The notes: generated by a model from the letters alone, not told the origin. DNA of 64,000 nt from DASPWW01 sp963803425 (GCA_963803425.1 CAWDMA010000003.1:248001-312000); one strand, 5' to 3'; positions 15,976 to 24,136 are shown, numbered from the stretch's first letter. Made by a program: numbers and translations.

Positions 15976-16686
15976 CTACAGGTCCTGCTCGCGGATCAGG
16001 CCGCTCTGCAGGGCCCGCTCCACCAGCGCCACCCGCTTCCGGTTCTGGGGCAGATCCGCGACCCCGAACCGCTCGAACAGCGCCCGCATGTGGGTCTTCA
16101 CCGCGTCGACGCTCAGAAACAGCTCCTCGGCGATCTGCTGGTTGGTCGCCGGTGTGGCGAACGCCACCCCGTCCTTGTACGGCCTGCACAGCGCGACCAG
16201 CACCCGGCGCTGCGCCGGCGACACGCCGGCGGCGGTGAGCGCGTCGGCGGAAACGACCGTGGAGTCCATCCCCTCCTCCGCCGGCGCCCGGTACAGGACG
16301 GCGGTCTGCCCCACCCGGACGATGTCGCCGTCCCGCAGCAGCCGCCTCCCGCGGACGCGCTCGCCGTTCACGAACGACCCGTTCGTGGACAGGCCCTCGT
16401 CGACGAGCGTGCACTCCTCGCGGATCACCTCGAGCTGCGCGTGCAGCGCCGACACCTCGACGTCCCACTCGAGGTGGACGTCGGCCGACGGGCTCCGCCC
16501 GAGCCACAGCTCGGACGCCTCGGGCGGCACGGAGACGATCCGCTGCTCGCCGCCGCGATCGCGGTAGACGAGGAACGGCCGGCCCTCGCGCTCGGCCTCC
16601 ACCTGCCGCTTCAGCTCGGCGGCGCTGGCGGCCCGGGGGCCGGCCGGGGCGGGGTCGGAAGTCCGGTTGCCGGGATCGGCGCCCAT
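15976..16686 (-). CDS. FHA-domain/LuxR-type HTH transcriptional regulator
   Basis: The product is 236 residues. The FHA domain is clear: LWLGRSPSADVHLEWD, VSALHAQLEVI and DEGLSTNGSFVNGERV contain the phosphothreonine-binding Arg, Ser, His and Asn. The C-terminal part has a LuxR/GerE-like helix-turn-helix, NQQIAEELFLSVDAVKTHM, followed by RALFERFGV. FHA domains bind phosphothreonine, so the protein probably changes DNA binding or partners when a kinase is active; the convergent Ser/Thr kinase is the obvious candidate. ATG 16686 was chosen since longer versions enter the divergent transhydrogenase promoter region. Confidence 0.85.
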   Translation of the reverse strand: MGADPGNRTSDPAPAGPRAASAAELKRQVEAEREGRPFLVYRDRGGEQRIVSVPPEASELWLGRSPSADVHLEWDVEVSALHAQLEVIREECTLVDEGLSTNGSFVNGERVRGRRLLRDGDIVRVGQTAVLYRAPAEEGMDSTVVSADALTAAGVSPAQRRVLVALCRPYKDGVAFATPATNQQIAEELFLSVDAVKTHMRALFERFGVADLPQNRKRVALVERALQSGLIREQDL

Positions 16687-16766
16687 CCCCACCGCAAGAT
16701 AGACCCGATGGCGGCGTGCTCGTGGGGTGGTGCGCGGCCGGGCTCGGATACGCTCCCCATCCCGAA

Positions 16767-17900
16767 ATGAGGGTCGGGGTGCCAACAGAGTCAGCCGAGG
16801 GAGAGCGCCGCGTGGCGCTGATCCCGGATGCCGTGGGCGACCTGGTCGGGCGCGAGCTCGACGTGGTCGTCGAGTCCGGCGCCGGCGAGCGCTCCGGCCG
16901 TCCCGACGCCGAGTACGAGCAGGCCGGCGCCACGGTCGGATCGGCGGACGACGTGTGGGGCGCGGACGTCATCGTCAAGGTGGCGCCGCCGAGCGACGAC
17001 GAGATCGGCCGGCTCAAGGACGGCCAGGTGCTGATCGGGCATCTGGCGCCGCTGACCTCGCCGCAGACCAACAAGGCCCTCGCCGACGCGCAGGTGACGA
17101 GCTTCGCGATGGAGGCGATCCCGCGGATCACCCGAGCGCAGGCGATGGACGCGCTCTCCTCGCAGGCGAACGTCGCCGGCTACGCCGCGGCGCTGCTCGC
17201 GGCGCGCGAAGCGGGCCGGTTCTTCCCGATGATGACCACAGCCGCCGGAACGGTCGCGCCGGCCCGCGTGCTCGTGCTGGGCGCGGGCGTCGCGGGCCTG
17301 CAGGCGATCGCGACCGCGAAGCGGCTGGGAGCGGTGGTCACCGGGTTCGACATCCGCCGCGCGGCGTGGGAGCAGATCGCCAGCCTCGGCGGCCGGCCGC
17401 TCGAGCTCGACTTCATCCCGGACGCCGAGGCCGAGGGAGGCTACGCGCGGCCGCTCACCGAGGAGGAGAACGAGCAGGTCCGCGAGGCGCTCGCCGAGAA
17501 CGCGGCCCGGCAGGACGTGATCATCACCACCGCCCAGATCCCCGGCCGCCCGGCGCCGCTGCTGATCACCGCCGAGGCGGTGCGGGCGATGTCGCCGGGC
17601 TCGGTGATCGTCGACCTGGCCGGGGAGTCGGGCGGGAACTGCGAGCTGACGAAGGCCGGCGAGACGGTCGTCGAGGACGGGGTCAGGGTGATCGCCCCGA
17701 CGAACCTGCCCAGCGAGATGGCCACGCACGCCTCGCAGCTGTACTCGAAGAACGTCGACAACCTCCTGCAGCTCCTGGTCGCGGAGGACGGCGGCCTGAA
17801 CATCGACTTCGACGACGAGATCGTCGCCGGCGCCTGCATCACGCACGGCGGCGAGATCGTCAACGAACGCGCGCGAGAGGCGCAGGGAGCGAGCGCCTGA
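16767..17900 (+). CDS. pntAA: NAD(P) transhydrogenase subunit alpha part 1
   Basis: The product is 377 residues, the NAD(H)-binding dI component of proton-translocating transhydrogenase, which reduces NADP+ with NADH driven by proton influx. MRVGVPTESAEGERRVALIP is the typical N-terminus, MEAIPRITRAQAMDALSSQ the conserved loop, and VLVLGAGVAGLQAIATAKRL the Rossmann dinucleotide motif. The three-subunit split (dI, small membrane, large membrane) is common in Actinobacteria. The start ATG 16767 gives the family N-terminus. The stop overlaps the next start (TGATG at 17898-17902). Confidence 0.93.
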   Translation: MRVGVPTESAEGERRVALIPDAVGDLVGRELDVVVESGAGERSGRPDAEYEQAGATVGSADDVWGADVIVKVAPPSDDEIGRLKDGQVLIGHLAPLTSPQTNKALADAQVTSFAMEAIPRITRAQAMDALSSQANVAGYAAALLAAREAGRFFPMMTTAAGTVAPARVLVLGAGVAGLQAIATAKRLGAVVTGFDIRRAAWEQIASLGGRPLELDFIPDAEAEGGYARPLTEEENEQVREALAENAARQDVIITTAQIPGRPAPLLITAEAVRAMSPGSVIVDLAGESGGNCELTKAGETVVEDGVRVIAPTNLPSEMATHASQLYSKNVDNLLQLLVAEDGGLNIDFDDEIVAGACITHGGEIVNERAREAQGASA

Positions 17901-18244
17901 TGGACCTGATCACCGAGATCACGATCTTCGTGCTGGCCGCGTTCGTCGGCTTCGAGGTGATCTCGAAGGTTCCGACCACGCTGCACACGCCGCTGATGTC
18001 GCAGACGAACGCTATCCACGGGATCGTGATGCTGGGCGGGCTGATCGTGATCGGGTACGCCGACGGCGGACTCGAGTACGTGATCGGCGTGATCGCGATC
18101 GCGTTCGGCGCGATCAACATCGTCGGCGGCTTCCTAGTAACCGACCGCATGCTGGGAATGTTCGCTCGCCGTCCCAAGCCGGAATCAAAGCCGGACGCGT
18201 CCTCCGCTTCGCGTCCGGGCGCGTCCGGGTCATCGGAGAGATGA
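17900..18244 (+). CDS. pntAB: NAD(P) transhydrogenase subunit alpha part 2
   Basis: The product is 114 residues. It is the small membrane component with three hydrophobic segments: EITIFVLAAFVGFEVISKV, IVMLGGLIVIGYA and YVIGVIAIAFGAINIVGGF, the last followed by LVTDRMLGMF, the usual end of the folded part. The final ~20 residues (KPDASSASRPGASGSSER) are extra and are encoded by a palindromic repeat element. Its stop overlaps the pntB start (ATGA at 18241-18244). Confidence 0.92.
   Translation: MDLITEITIFVLAAFVGFEVISKVPTTLHTPLMSQTNAIHGIVMLGGLIVIGYADGGLEYVIGVIAIAFGAINIVGGFLVTDRMLGMFARRPKPESKPDASSASRPGASGSSER
18191..18228 (+). repeat. Palindromic coding element, type A (copy 2)
   Basis: Arms CCGGACGCG (18191-18199) and CGCGTCCGG (18220-18228) enclose the same 20-base loop as at 5535 (18200-18219). 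It sits in frame at the 3' end of pntAB, encodes PDASSASRPGASG, and ends 12 bases before the pntB start. Reading frame and orientation relative to the loop are identical to those in the crotonase gene. Confidence 0.88.
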
Positions 18245-19665
18245 GGTTGGCGCCGCTTCCTGCTGCCCTTGAGCCCGGCGGCGACCTCGCCACGGCGCTC
18301 TACATCGTCTCCTTCTCGCTGTTCATCCTCGGTGTCCGGCGGGGGACTCATCCGACGACGGCGAAGCAGGGCAACCTGATTGCCGCGGTGGGGATGGCGA
18401 TCGCGATCGTCACCACGCTGCTGCTGGACGGCGTCGGGAACTGGGGCCTGCTGATCCTCGGGCTGGCGATCGGGACCGCGGTTGGCGTGATCGCATCGAT
18501 GCGCGTGCAGATGACCGCGATGCCGCAGATGGTGGCCCTGTACAACGGCGTCGGTGGCGGCGCCGTGGCGCTGATCGCGTGGTCCGAGTTCCGCCACGAG
18601 CTCGCGCTCGGGATCGAGATCCCGCTCGACACGCTCGTTCCGATCCTGTTCTCGATGGTGATCGGATCGGTCTCGTTCTGGGGCTCGAACATCGCGTTCG
18701 GGAAGCTCCAGGGGCTGATCCCGAGCCAGCCGATCTCGGTTCCCGGCCAGCAGGTCCTGAACGCGGTGCTGCTGATCGGGATCGTCGTCGCGTGCGTCGT
18801 GCTCGGTGCCACCAACGACGATCCCTCGCAGGGGCTGTTCGTCGCCGTCTTGCTCGCGGCCGCCTTCCTCGGCGTGCTCGTCGTGCTCCCGATCGGCGGC
18901 GCCGACATGCCGGTCGTGATCTCGCTCCTGAACGCGTTCACCGGGCTCGCCGCCGCAGGTGCAGGGTTCGCGCTCGACAACGTGGCGCTGATCGTCGCCG
19001 GAACCCTGGTCGGCTCCTCCGGAACGATCCTGACGATGGAGATGGCGACCGCGATGAACCGGTCGGTCGCGAACATCCTTTTCGCCGGGTTCGGTGGTGC
19101 GCCGGCCGCGGGCGTCGGAACCGGCGAGGAGCGCCCGCACCGGTCGGTGTCGGCGCAGGACGCGGCAATCGCACTCGCTTACGCCGACAGCGTCGTGATC
19201 GTCCCCGGGTACGGGATGGCGGTCGCGCAGGCCCAGCACGCCGTGAAGGAGATGGCCGACGAGCTGGAGCAGCGCGGCGTCACGGTCAACTACGCGATCC
19301 ACCCCGTCGCGGGGCGGATGCCCGGGCACATGAACGTGCTGCTCGCCGAGGCGGACGTCCCGTACGAGAAGCTGAAGGAGATGGACGAGATCAACCCGGA
19401 GCTGCCGCGCACCGACGTCGCGGTCGTGATCGGGGCGAACGACGTCACCAACCCCGCGGCCAAGGACGACCCCGACAGCCCGATCGCCGGGATGCCGATC
19501 ATCGAGGTCGACGAGGCCCAGCAGGTGATCGTGATCAAGCGCAGCCTCAGCCCCGGCTTCGCCGGAATCGACAACGACCTCTTCTACAGGGAGAACACCT
19601 CGATGCTGTTCAGCGACGCGAAGGCGGCGGCGCAGGAGATCGGGGCGGAGGTGCAGGAGCTGTAG
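18241..19665 (+). CDS. pntB: NAD(P) transhydrogenase subunit beta
   Basis: The product is 474 residues. The first ~290 residues are membrane helices of the proton channel, and the last ~180 form the NADP(H)-binding dIII domain (SVVIVPGYGMAVAQAQHAV, IHPVAGRMPGHMNVLLAEA, VVIGANDVTNPAAKDDP). NPAAK and RSLSPGFAGIDNDLFY are family hallmarks. It completes the pntAA-pntAB-pntB operon, which balances NADH and NADPH pools. Confidence 0.94.
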   Translation: MRLAPLPAALEPGGDLATALYIVSFSLFILGVRRGTHPTTAKQGNLIAAVGMAIAIVTTLLLDGVGNWGLLILGLAIGTAVGVIASMRVQMTAMPQMVALYNGVGGGAVALIAWSEFRHELALGIEIPLDTLVPILFSMVIGSVSFWGSNIAFGKLQGLIPSQPISVPGQQVLNAVLLIGIVVACVVLGATNDDPSQGLFVAVLLAAAFLGVLVVLPIGGADMPVVISLLNAFTGLAAAGAGFALDNVALIVAGTLVGSSGTILTMEMATAMNRSVANILFAGFGGAPAAGVGTGEERPHRSVSAQDAAIALAYADSVVIVPGYGMAVAQAQHAVKEMADELEQRGVTVNYAIHPVAGRMPGHMNVLLAEADVPYEKLKEMDEINPELPRTDVAVVIGANDVTNPAAKDDPDSPIAGMPIIEVDEAQQVIVIKRSLSPGFAGIDNDLFYRENTSMLFSDAKAAAQEIGAEVQEL

Positions 19666-19831
19666 TCGGCCGGGATGCCGAAGCCCGAATCGGCCTGGCC
19701 GCTAGCCCCACCCAGGTGTGAACGGGTCGCCACCTCCGGTGGACGGAGCTGGCACCTTGGCCCTCTAGCTGCTGCGGCCGCTTCGCCCGAGACTAGGGGC
19801 ATCGGGTGAAACGACATGAAGGAGGGACCCG

Positions 19832-20365
19832 ATGCTCAGCACCAAGACGAAGTCCGGCCGCACGCACCGTCGATTCGGCGCCGCCCATGTGCTCGCCCTG
19901 GTCGCGCTGTTCGCGGCGCTCGGCGGCAGCGCCTACGCCGGCAGCAAGATCAACACCGGCGACATCGCGAAAAAGGCGGTGACGGCGAGCCGCCTCGCGA
20001 AGGAGGCGGTGAAGACGAACAAGGTCAAGGACGAGGCGATCACCACCGACAAGCTCGGTGAGCAGTCGGTGACCGGCACCAAGCTCGAGCATCCGAGCTA
20101 CTGGGCGGTCGGCGGACCCGGTCCGAACCTGGTCCGCTCGAACGGCGCCACCGCCGTCCAGCGGATCGCGGCGGGCAACTACCGGGTCGAGTTCCCGTTC
20201 GACGTCAGCCAGTGCTCCTACCAGGTCACCGGCCTCGACGTGAACGAGAACCTGATCGGCCACGCGGATCGCGACGTCACCAACAACATGCGGGTGTTCG
20301 TCTCGCTCCGCAACACCGGCGGCGTCCGCACCAACGGCGAGTTCAACCTCGCGGTGCTCTGCTAG
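19832..20365 (+). CDS. Exported stalk-repeat protein (Thermoleophilia type)
   Basis: The product is 177 residues. A signal peptide (AHVLALVALFAALGGSAYAG) is followed by four or five imperfect ~11-residue units: INTGDIAKKAV, TASRLAKEAV, KTNKVKDEAI, TTDKLGEQSV. A C-terminal beta-rich head of about 90 residues follows, with a final Cys pair (QCSYQV, AVLC). The unit pattern suggests an extended, perhaps trimeric, stalk. Function unknown. The strong ribosome site AAGGAGGG (19819-19826) fixes ATG 19832. A perfect hairpin terminator follows. Confidence 0.72.
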   Translation: MLSTKTKSGRTHRRFGAAHVLALVALFAALGGSAYAGSKINTGDIAKKAVTASRLAKEAVKTNKVKDEAITTDKLGEQSVTGTKLEHPSYWAVGGPGPNLVRSNGATAVQRIAAGNYRVEFPFDVSQCSYQVTGLDVNENLIGHADRDVTNNMRVFVSLRNTGGVRTNGEFNLAVLC

Positions 20366-20389
20366 CGGGCGGTTCCCCGCCAACGCTTG

Positions 20390-20414
20390 AAGGGCCGGGC
20401 TGGTCCCGGCCCTT
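20390..20414 (+). terminator. Terminator hairpin
   Basis: Perfect 10-bp stem AAGGGCCGGG (20390-20399) and CCCGGCCCTT (20405-20414) with a five-base loop, 25 bases after the stop of the stalk-repeat gene. Confidence 0.75.
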
Positions 20415-20433
20415 CGGCGTGTGCGCGGTCGAT

Positions 20434-20479
20434 CTAGGGAATCACCCGGTGACTTCTCGTCCACGCCAGCCTACCGTCG
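20434..20479 (+). promoter_or_regulatory. Promoter with conserved activator-like box (copy 1)
   Basis: The box CTAGGGAATCACCCGGTG (20434-20451) overlaps a weak -35 (GTGACT, 20449-20454). A 17-base spacer leads to -10 TACCGT (20472-20477) within CCTACCGTCG. The same box, geometry and -10 recur at 23905-23950 with the identical 36-base distance. An activator site overlapping -35 is typical for LuxR-type regulators. It drives the gene at 20556. Confidence 0.6.
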
Positions 20480-20555
20480 CATGCCACGTGATCGGGCGGC
20501 CGGCAAGCGGTCGACCGATCCGATGTCGATGTCATCACCCACGAGGAGGAAAGCA

Positions 20556-21059
20556 ATGCGGGAAGTTCTGCTCAGAAGGCCGTCGCCGGCGCTCGTCGTC
20601 GGTGTGGTCGCGCTGGTCGCCGCGTTCGGCGGAACCGCGGTCGCCGCGAACAAGATCGGCGGCAGCGACATCAAGGAGAACGCGATCAAGAAGAAGCACC
20701 TCAAGGACGGCGCCGTGAGGACGGACGCGATCAAGGACGGCGAGGTGACGCCGTCGAAGCTGTCCGACGACGCGCAGGCCTACGGCCGCGTCAACCAGGC
20801 CGGCACCGCGGTCAGCCAGTCGAAGGGCGTCGTCGGCGTGAACCGCGTCGCGGCGGGGCGGTACTGCCTCGATCTCAGCTTCGTCCCGAGCACGGCCGAG
20901 GCGTCGATCGATCAGTCGACGGCCGCTGGCGGGGCGACGCTCCAGACGCTCGTCCCGGCCCACGCGACGTGCCCGGCGCCGTTTGACGACGCGACCGTGT
21001 TCACGTTCGGACCGGCGAACAACGCCGCCAACAACGGCTTCTACGCCGGGTTCGACTGA
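20556..21059 (+). CDS. Exported stalk-repeat protein, second copy
   Basis: The product is 167 residues. A signal segment (ALVVGVVALVAAFGGTAVAA) is followed by NKIGGSDIKENAIKKKHLKD and GAVRTDAIKDGEVTPSKL, the same class of ~10-residue stalk units as in the preceding gene. The C-terminal head differs in sequence but also has two Cys (RYCLDL, HATCPAP). GAGGAGGA five bases before ATG 20556 is a strong ribosome site. The 3' end overlaps the convergent regulator gene by 19 bases. Probably a surface-exposed protein under control of that regulator. Confidence 0.72.
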   Translation: MREVLLRRPSPALVVGVVALVAAFGGTAVAANKIGGSDIKENAIKKKHLKDGAVRTDAIKDGEVTPSKLSDDAQAYGRVNQAGTAVSQSKGVVGVNRVAAGRYCLDLSFVPSTAEASIDQSTAAGGATLQTLVPAHATCPAPFDDATVFTFGPANNAANNGFYAGFD

Positions 21060-23884
21060 CGGCTCGACGGCTCGGGCCCGGCACTGGCGCCGGGCCCGAG
21101 CCGACCCGCGGCGGTCAGCGCTGCGAGCTCGGTTCGCGAGTGGATGCCGAGCTTGCGGTACACGCGTCCGAGGTGGAACTCGATCGTCTTCGGGCTCAGG
21201 AAGAGCTCCGCCGCCACGTCGCGGTTGGTCGCTCCGCGCGCGACGGCCTGGGCGACCCTGGCCTCCTGAGCCGTGAGCTCGTCGGGGTCGCCGACAGGGT
21301 CACGCTTGATTGCCCCCGCGGCGCGCAGCTCCGCGCGAGCACGCTCTGCCCAGGGCTCCGCTCGAAGGCGCTCGAAGGTTTCCAGCGCGACCCGCAGTCG
21401 CTCCCGTGCATCGACGCGTCGCCGCGCCCGGTGGAGACGCGTGCCGAGCGCGAGCAGCGTCCGCGCGCGCTCAAAGGGGACCGGCCGCGCATCGTGCAGC
21501 TCGAGGGCCTCCGCGAAGTGCGCGTCGAAGTCCCCGGGTGAGATGAGTCCGCGACACCGGGCGGCCAGCGCGCGCGCGACCGCCCCGTCGGAGCGCTTCG
21601 CCTGGGCGTCGAGCCGGGTCGCGATGCGGCGCGCGTCCTCGGCCCTGCCCGCCTGCGTGTACGCCTCGACGAGGTCAGGTGCCCACGGGATCACGGTCGG
21701 CTCCTCGAACCCCGCCCGGTCCGCCTGCGTCTCGAGCTGCTCCAGGGCGTCGATCACGGCGTCGACCCTTCCTAGGCCGAGCTCCAGGAACGCGAGCGCC
21801 CCGAGGGCGCCCGCGGTGATGCCCATCATCGAGGCACGCCCGGCAATCTCGATCGCCTGGGAGGTGGCCGCGCGTGCCCGTTCCTGCTCGCCGCGGGCGG
21901 CCGCCAGCCGAGCGAGGACCACGAGACCGAAGGACAGGGCCGCCCGCTGTCCGGTCTCCTCCGCGAGCCGGACGGATTCGCTCACCTCCTGATCCGCGGT
22001 GTCCCAATCGCCGTGTCTGTACGCGGTGTCAGCCGCCACCGCGAGTGGGAACGGGATCGTGCCGAGGAATCCGGCCTGGCGCGCCGCGCTGACGATCGCG
22101 CGGGAGTCGCGCCCGGCGCGCTCGTACTCCTCGGACGGGATCCGCGAGTTGATCGCGAAGGCGATCGACTGGGCTGCGGGCGAGCGGGGGTCGACCTCCG
22201 GAAGCAGGCGATCCACCTCCTTGACGACGGCGCGCGCGGCTCGGGAGTCTCCCCGCAGCGCCAGCGTCCATGCGTGCACAGCGAGCACGTGGGCGCGCTC
22301 CGTCGCATCGCCCCCGTCCCCAAGCAGCTCGCGCGCCCGCTCCGCCGTCTCGAGCGCAAGGGCGGCGTTCCCGCCCGACGATGCGGTCGACGCCGCGTCA
22401 GCGAGCATCGTCGCGGCGCGCAGCGGGTCCGCGGCCTCTATCCGATCGGCCTCGGCGAGCAAGGCGCGATGAGCCTCGACCACGTCGCCGGCCTCCCACG
22501 CCGAGACCATCGCCCTGCGGTGTACGGCCTCGCCCTTCAGATCGGGGTCGTCGGCGTCGGTCGCATCGGCGAGAACAGCCAGGGCGCGGCTGTGCTCCCC
22601 TCCCGCGGTCGCGGCTGCGCCTGCCGCGATCAGGCGTCTCGCCCGCGCGTCCCGCCCCTCGCTCAGCGCGGCCGCGCGCTCGAACGCATCGGCTGCGCCC
22701 GAGTTCGCGCCACGTGACCGCGCGTGTTCGCCGGCGTCGTCCAGCGCTGCCGCGGTCTCCTCGTCGGGGCCCAGCGCCGCCGCGGCAAGATGCCATCCGC
22801 GGTGCTCATCGCCCACAGCGGCGGCAAGTGCCCTGTGCGTGCGGCGGCGGCTCGCTGGGAGGCTCCCGTGGTAGACGGCGCCTCGTAGCAGCGGGTGGCT
22901 GAACTCGACCCGCTCCGCGGAAAGGCGGACGATGCGCTGCGTCTCGGCCTCCTGGAGCGCATCGGCGTCGAGCTCAAGCGCCTCGCATGCCTTGAGGATC
23001 GGACGCAGGGCTGAGGTGAACGCTGCGGCGGCCACGAGTGTGGCCTCACGTGCGTCGGCGGGCAGCTCAGCGACGCGGCGTTCGAACGCACGCTGCAGGC
23101 TGATCCCGGGCGGGAGTGGCTCGTCGAGCGCCGCCCGCCCGGCGCGCTGATCGGCGGTCAGCAGCGAGGGGAGCTCGATCAACGCCAGCGGGTTGCCGGC
23201 CGCCGCGCCGAGCAGCGAGTCGACCACCGGCGCAGGAAGCTCGGGATCGGCGTCGTCGAGCAGCGCGCGGGCTGCGGCGCGCTTCAGCGGGGATAGCCGG
23301 ATCCGCTCCACGCCCGGGCCGTGGAAGGGGCCGTCCAGCTCGTCGCGAGCCGTGACGAGCACGGCGGCCGCCGCCGACGCGAGTCGGCGACCCGCGAAGG
23401 CGAGCGCCTCGGAGGACGCAGGGTCGAGCCACTGCGCGTCGTCGACGAGGACCAGGACCGGCTCGCGCTCGGCCGCGTGCAACAGCAGGCCGAGAAACCC
23501 GGTGCACACCGCGAATCGGTCGCCGGAGGCGGGAGGTCCGAGCGCCAGCGCACCCTCGATCGCCGCGGCCTGCGGCGGCGACAGGACCGAGATCCCGTCC
23601 AGCAGCCGCTCCGTGAGCTCTGCCAGCGCCGAGAACGGGAGACTCGACTCCGCCTCGAGCCCGACCGTTCTCAGCTGCCGCATCCCGGTCGCGCGGCGAC
23701 GTCCGGCATCCAGCAGAGCCGTCTTGCCGACGCCCGCCTCCCCCTGCACCAGAAGCGTCCCACCCCGTCCCATACGGGCGGCCTGGATCAGCTCCACGAT
23801 CCGCGTGAGCTCGGCCTCTCGCCCATACAGCATCCCGCGGCCCAGACTAGGGGACGCCGTGGCCTCGAGCGGCACGCTGGACAT
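21041..23884 (-). CDS. Large ATP-binding LuxR-family transcriptional regulator (LAL)
   Basis: The product is 947 residues with three parts. First, an N-terminal STAND/AAA ATPase: GREAELTRIVELI, P-loop VQGEAGVGKTALLDAGR, Walker B LVLVDDAQWLDPASSEAL. Second, a long helical TPR-like middle (~350-870) for signal or partner binding. Third, a C-terminal LuxR helix-turn-helix: LTAQEARVAQAVARGATNRD, AELFLSPKTIEFHLGRVYRK, IHSRTELAAL. This is the MalT/LAL layout, where inducer and ATP binding drive activation. ATG 23884 leaves the divergent promoter box (23905-23922) outside the gene; GTG 23941 would run through it and is less likely. Both neighbouring plus-strand promoters carry the same box. Confidence 0.88.
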   Translation of the reverse strand: MSSVPLEATASPSLGRGMLYGREAELTRIVELIQAARMGRGGTLLVQGEAGVGKTALLDAGRRRATGMRQLRTVGLEAESSLPFSALAELTERLLDGISVLSPPQAAAIEGALALGPPASGDRFAVCTGFLGLLLHAAEREPVLVLVDDAQWLDPASSEALAFAGRRLASAAAAVLVTARDELDGPFHGPGVERIRLSPLKRAAARALLDDADPELPAPVVDSLLGAAAGNPLALIELPSLLTADQRAGRAALDEPLPPGISLQRAFERRVAELPADAREATLVAAAAFTSALRPILKACEALELDADALQEAETQRIVRLSAERVEFSHPLLRGAVYHGSLPASRRRTHRALAAAVGDEHRGWHLAAAALGPDEETAAALDDAGEHARSRGANSGAADAFERAAALSEGRDARARRLIAAGAAATAGGEHSRALAVLADATDADDPDLKGEAVHRRAMVSAWEAGDVVEAHRALLAEADRIEAADPLRAATMLADAASTASSGGNAALALETAERARELLGDGGDATERAHVLAVHAWTLALRGDSRAARAVVKEVDRLLPEVDPRSPAAQSIAFAINSRIPSEEYERAGRDSRAIVSAARQAGFLGTIPFPLAVAADTAYRHGDWDTADQEVSESVRLAEETGQRAALSFGLVVLARLAAARGEQERARAATSQAIEIAGRASMMGITAGALGALAFLELGLGRVDAVIDALEQLETQADRAGFEEPTVIPWAPDLVEAYTQAGRAEDARRIATRLDAQAKRSDGAVARALAARCRGLISPGDFDAHFAEALELHDARPVPFERARTLLALGTRLHRARRRVDARERLRVALETFERLRAEPWAERARAELRAAGAIKRDPVGDPDELTAQEARVAQAVARGATNRDVAAELFLSPKTIEFHLGRVYRKLGIHSRTELAALTAAGRLGPGASAGPEPSSRQSNPA
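21068..21103. terminator. Strong hairpin within convergent gene ends
   Basis: Perfect 15-bp stem CGGCTCGGGCCCGGC (21068-21082) with GCCGGGCCCGAGCCG (21089-21103) and a six-base loop. It lies nine bases after the stop of the plus-strand gene and inside the last codons of the convergent LuxR regulator, so it can end the plus-strand transcript. Confidence 0.75.
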
Positions 23885-23904
23885 ACGCCCGACCCTGGCT
23901 GGAA

Positions 23905-23950
23905 CTAGGGAGCTACCCGGTGCTTTCTCTCGCCGGGCCACCTACCTTCG
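23905..23950 (+). promoter_or_regulatory. Promoter with conserved activator-like box (copy 2)
   Basis: The box CTAGGGAGCTACCCGGTG (23905-23922) differs from the one at 20434 in only three bases. The -35 GTGCTT (23920-23925), 17-base spacer and -10 TACCTT (23943-23948) keep the same geometry. It points to the small ORF at 23982 and is divergent from the LAL regulator gene. Confidence 0.6.
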
Positions 23951-23981
23951 GCTGCGTCAACTCAACCACCAGGAGGAAGTC

Positions 23982-24119
23982 ATGAGGCACGTATTCGCGG
24001 CGATGATCCATTCGGGGACGATCGAGCCCACGGATCCAGGCCGGTCGGTCCGCGTCAGGCCGCGAAGCGCGCGCGCGCGGCGGCGAGATCTTCGCGGAGT
24101 ACGGCGTCTGGACGCGTGA
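23982..24119 (+). CDS. Small ORF behind conserved promoter, possibly a broken gene
   Basis: The ORF has 45 codons from ATG 23982, with a strong ribosome site (CAGGAGGAAG) and the conserved promoter described above. It begins MRHVFAAMIHSGTIEPTDPG and then becomes an Arg-rich stretch through a CG-dinucleotide run (near 24068-24081). In the next frame that region reads GEIFAEYGVWTRE, which looks more protein-like, so a frameshift in the run may have broken a longer gene. Equally it may be a genuine short peptide. No family recognised. Confidence 0.35.
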   Translation: MRHVFAAMIHSGTIEPTDPGRSVRVRPRSARARRRDLRGVRRLDA

Positions 24120-24136
24120 GGCGCCGCGAGTCCGGC

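Noticed and set aside
19793..19808. Third copy of the LuxR-type promoter box (CTAGGGGCATCGGGTG)
   Set aside because: Only the first half matches and no -10 at the right distance fits before ATG 19832; kept as a weak resemblance.
24037..24110. CG-dinucleotide and AAGCG stretch as another copy of the palindromic element
   Set aside because: It shares only CGCGAAGCG with the loop and has no matching arms.
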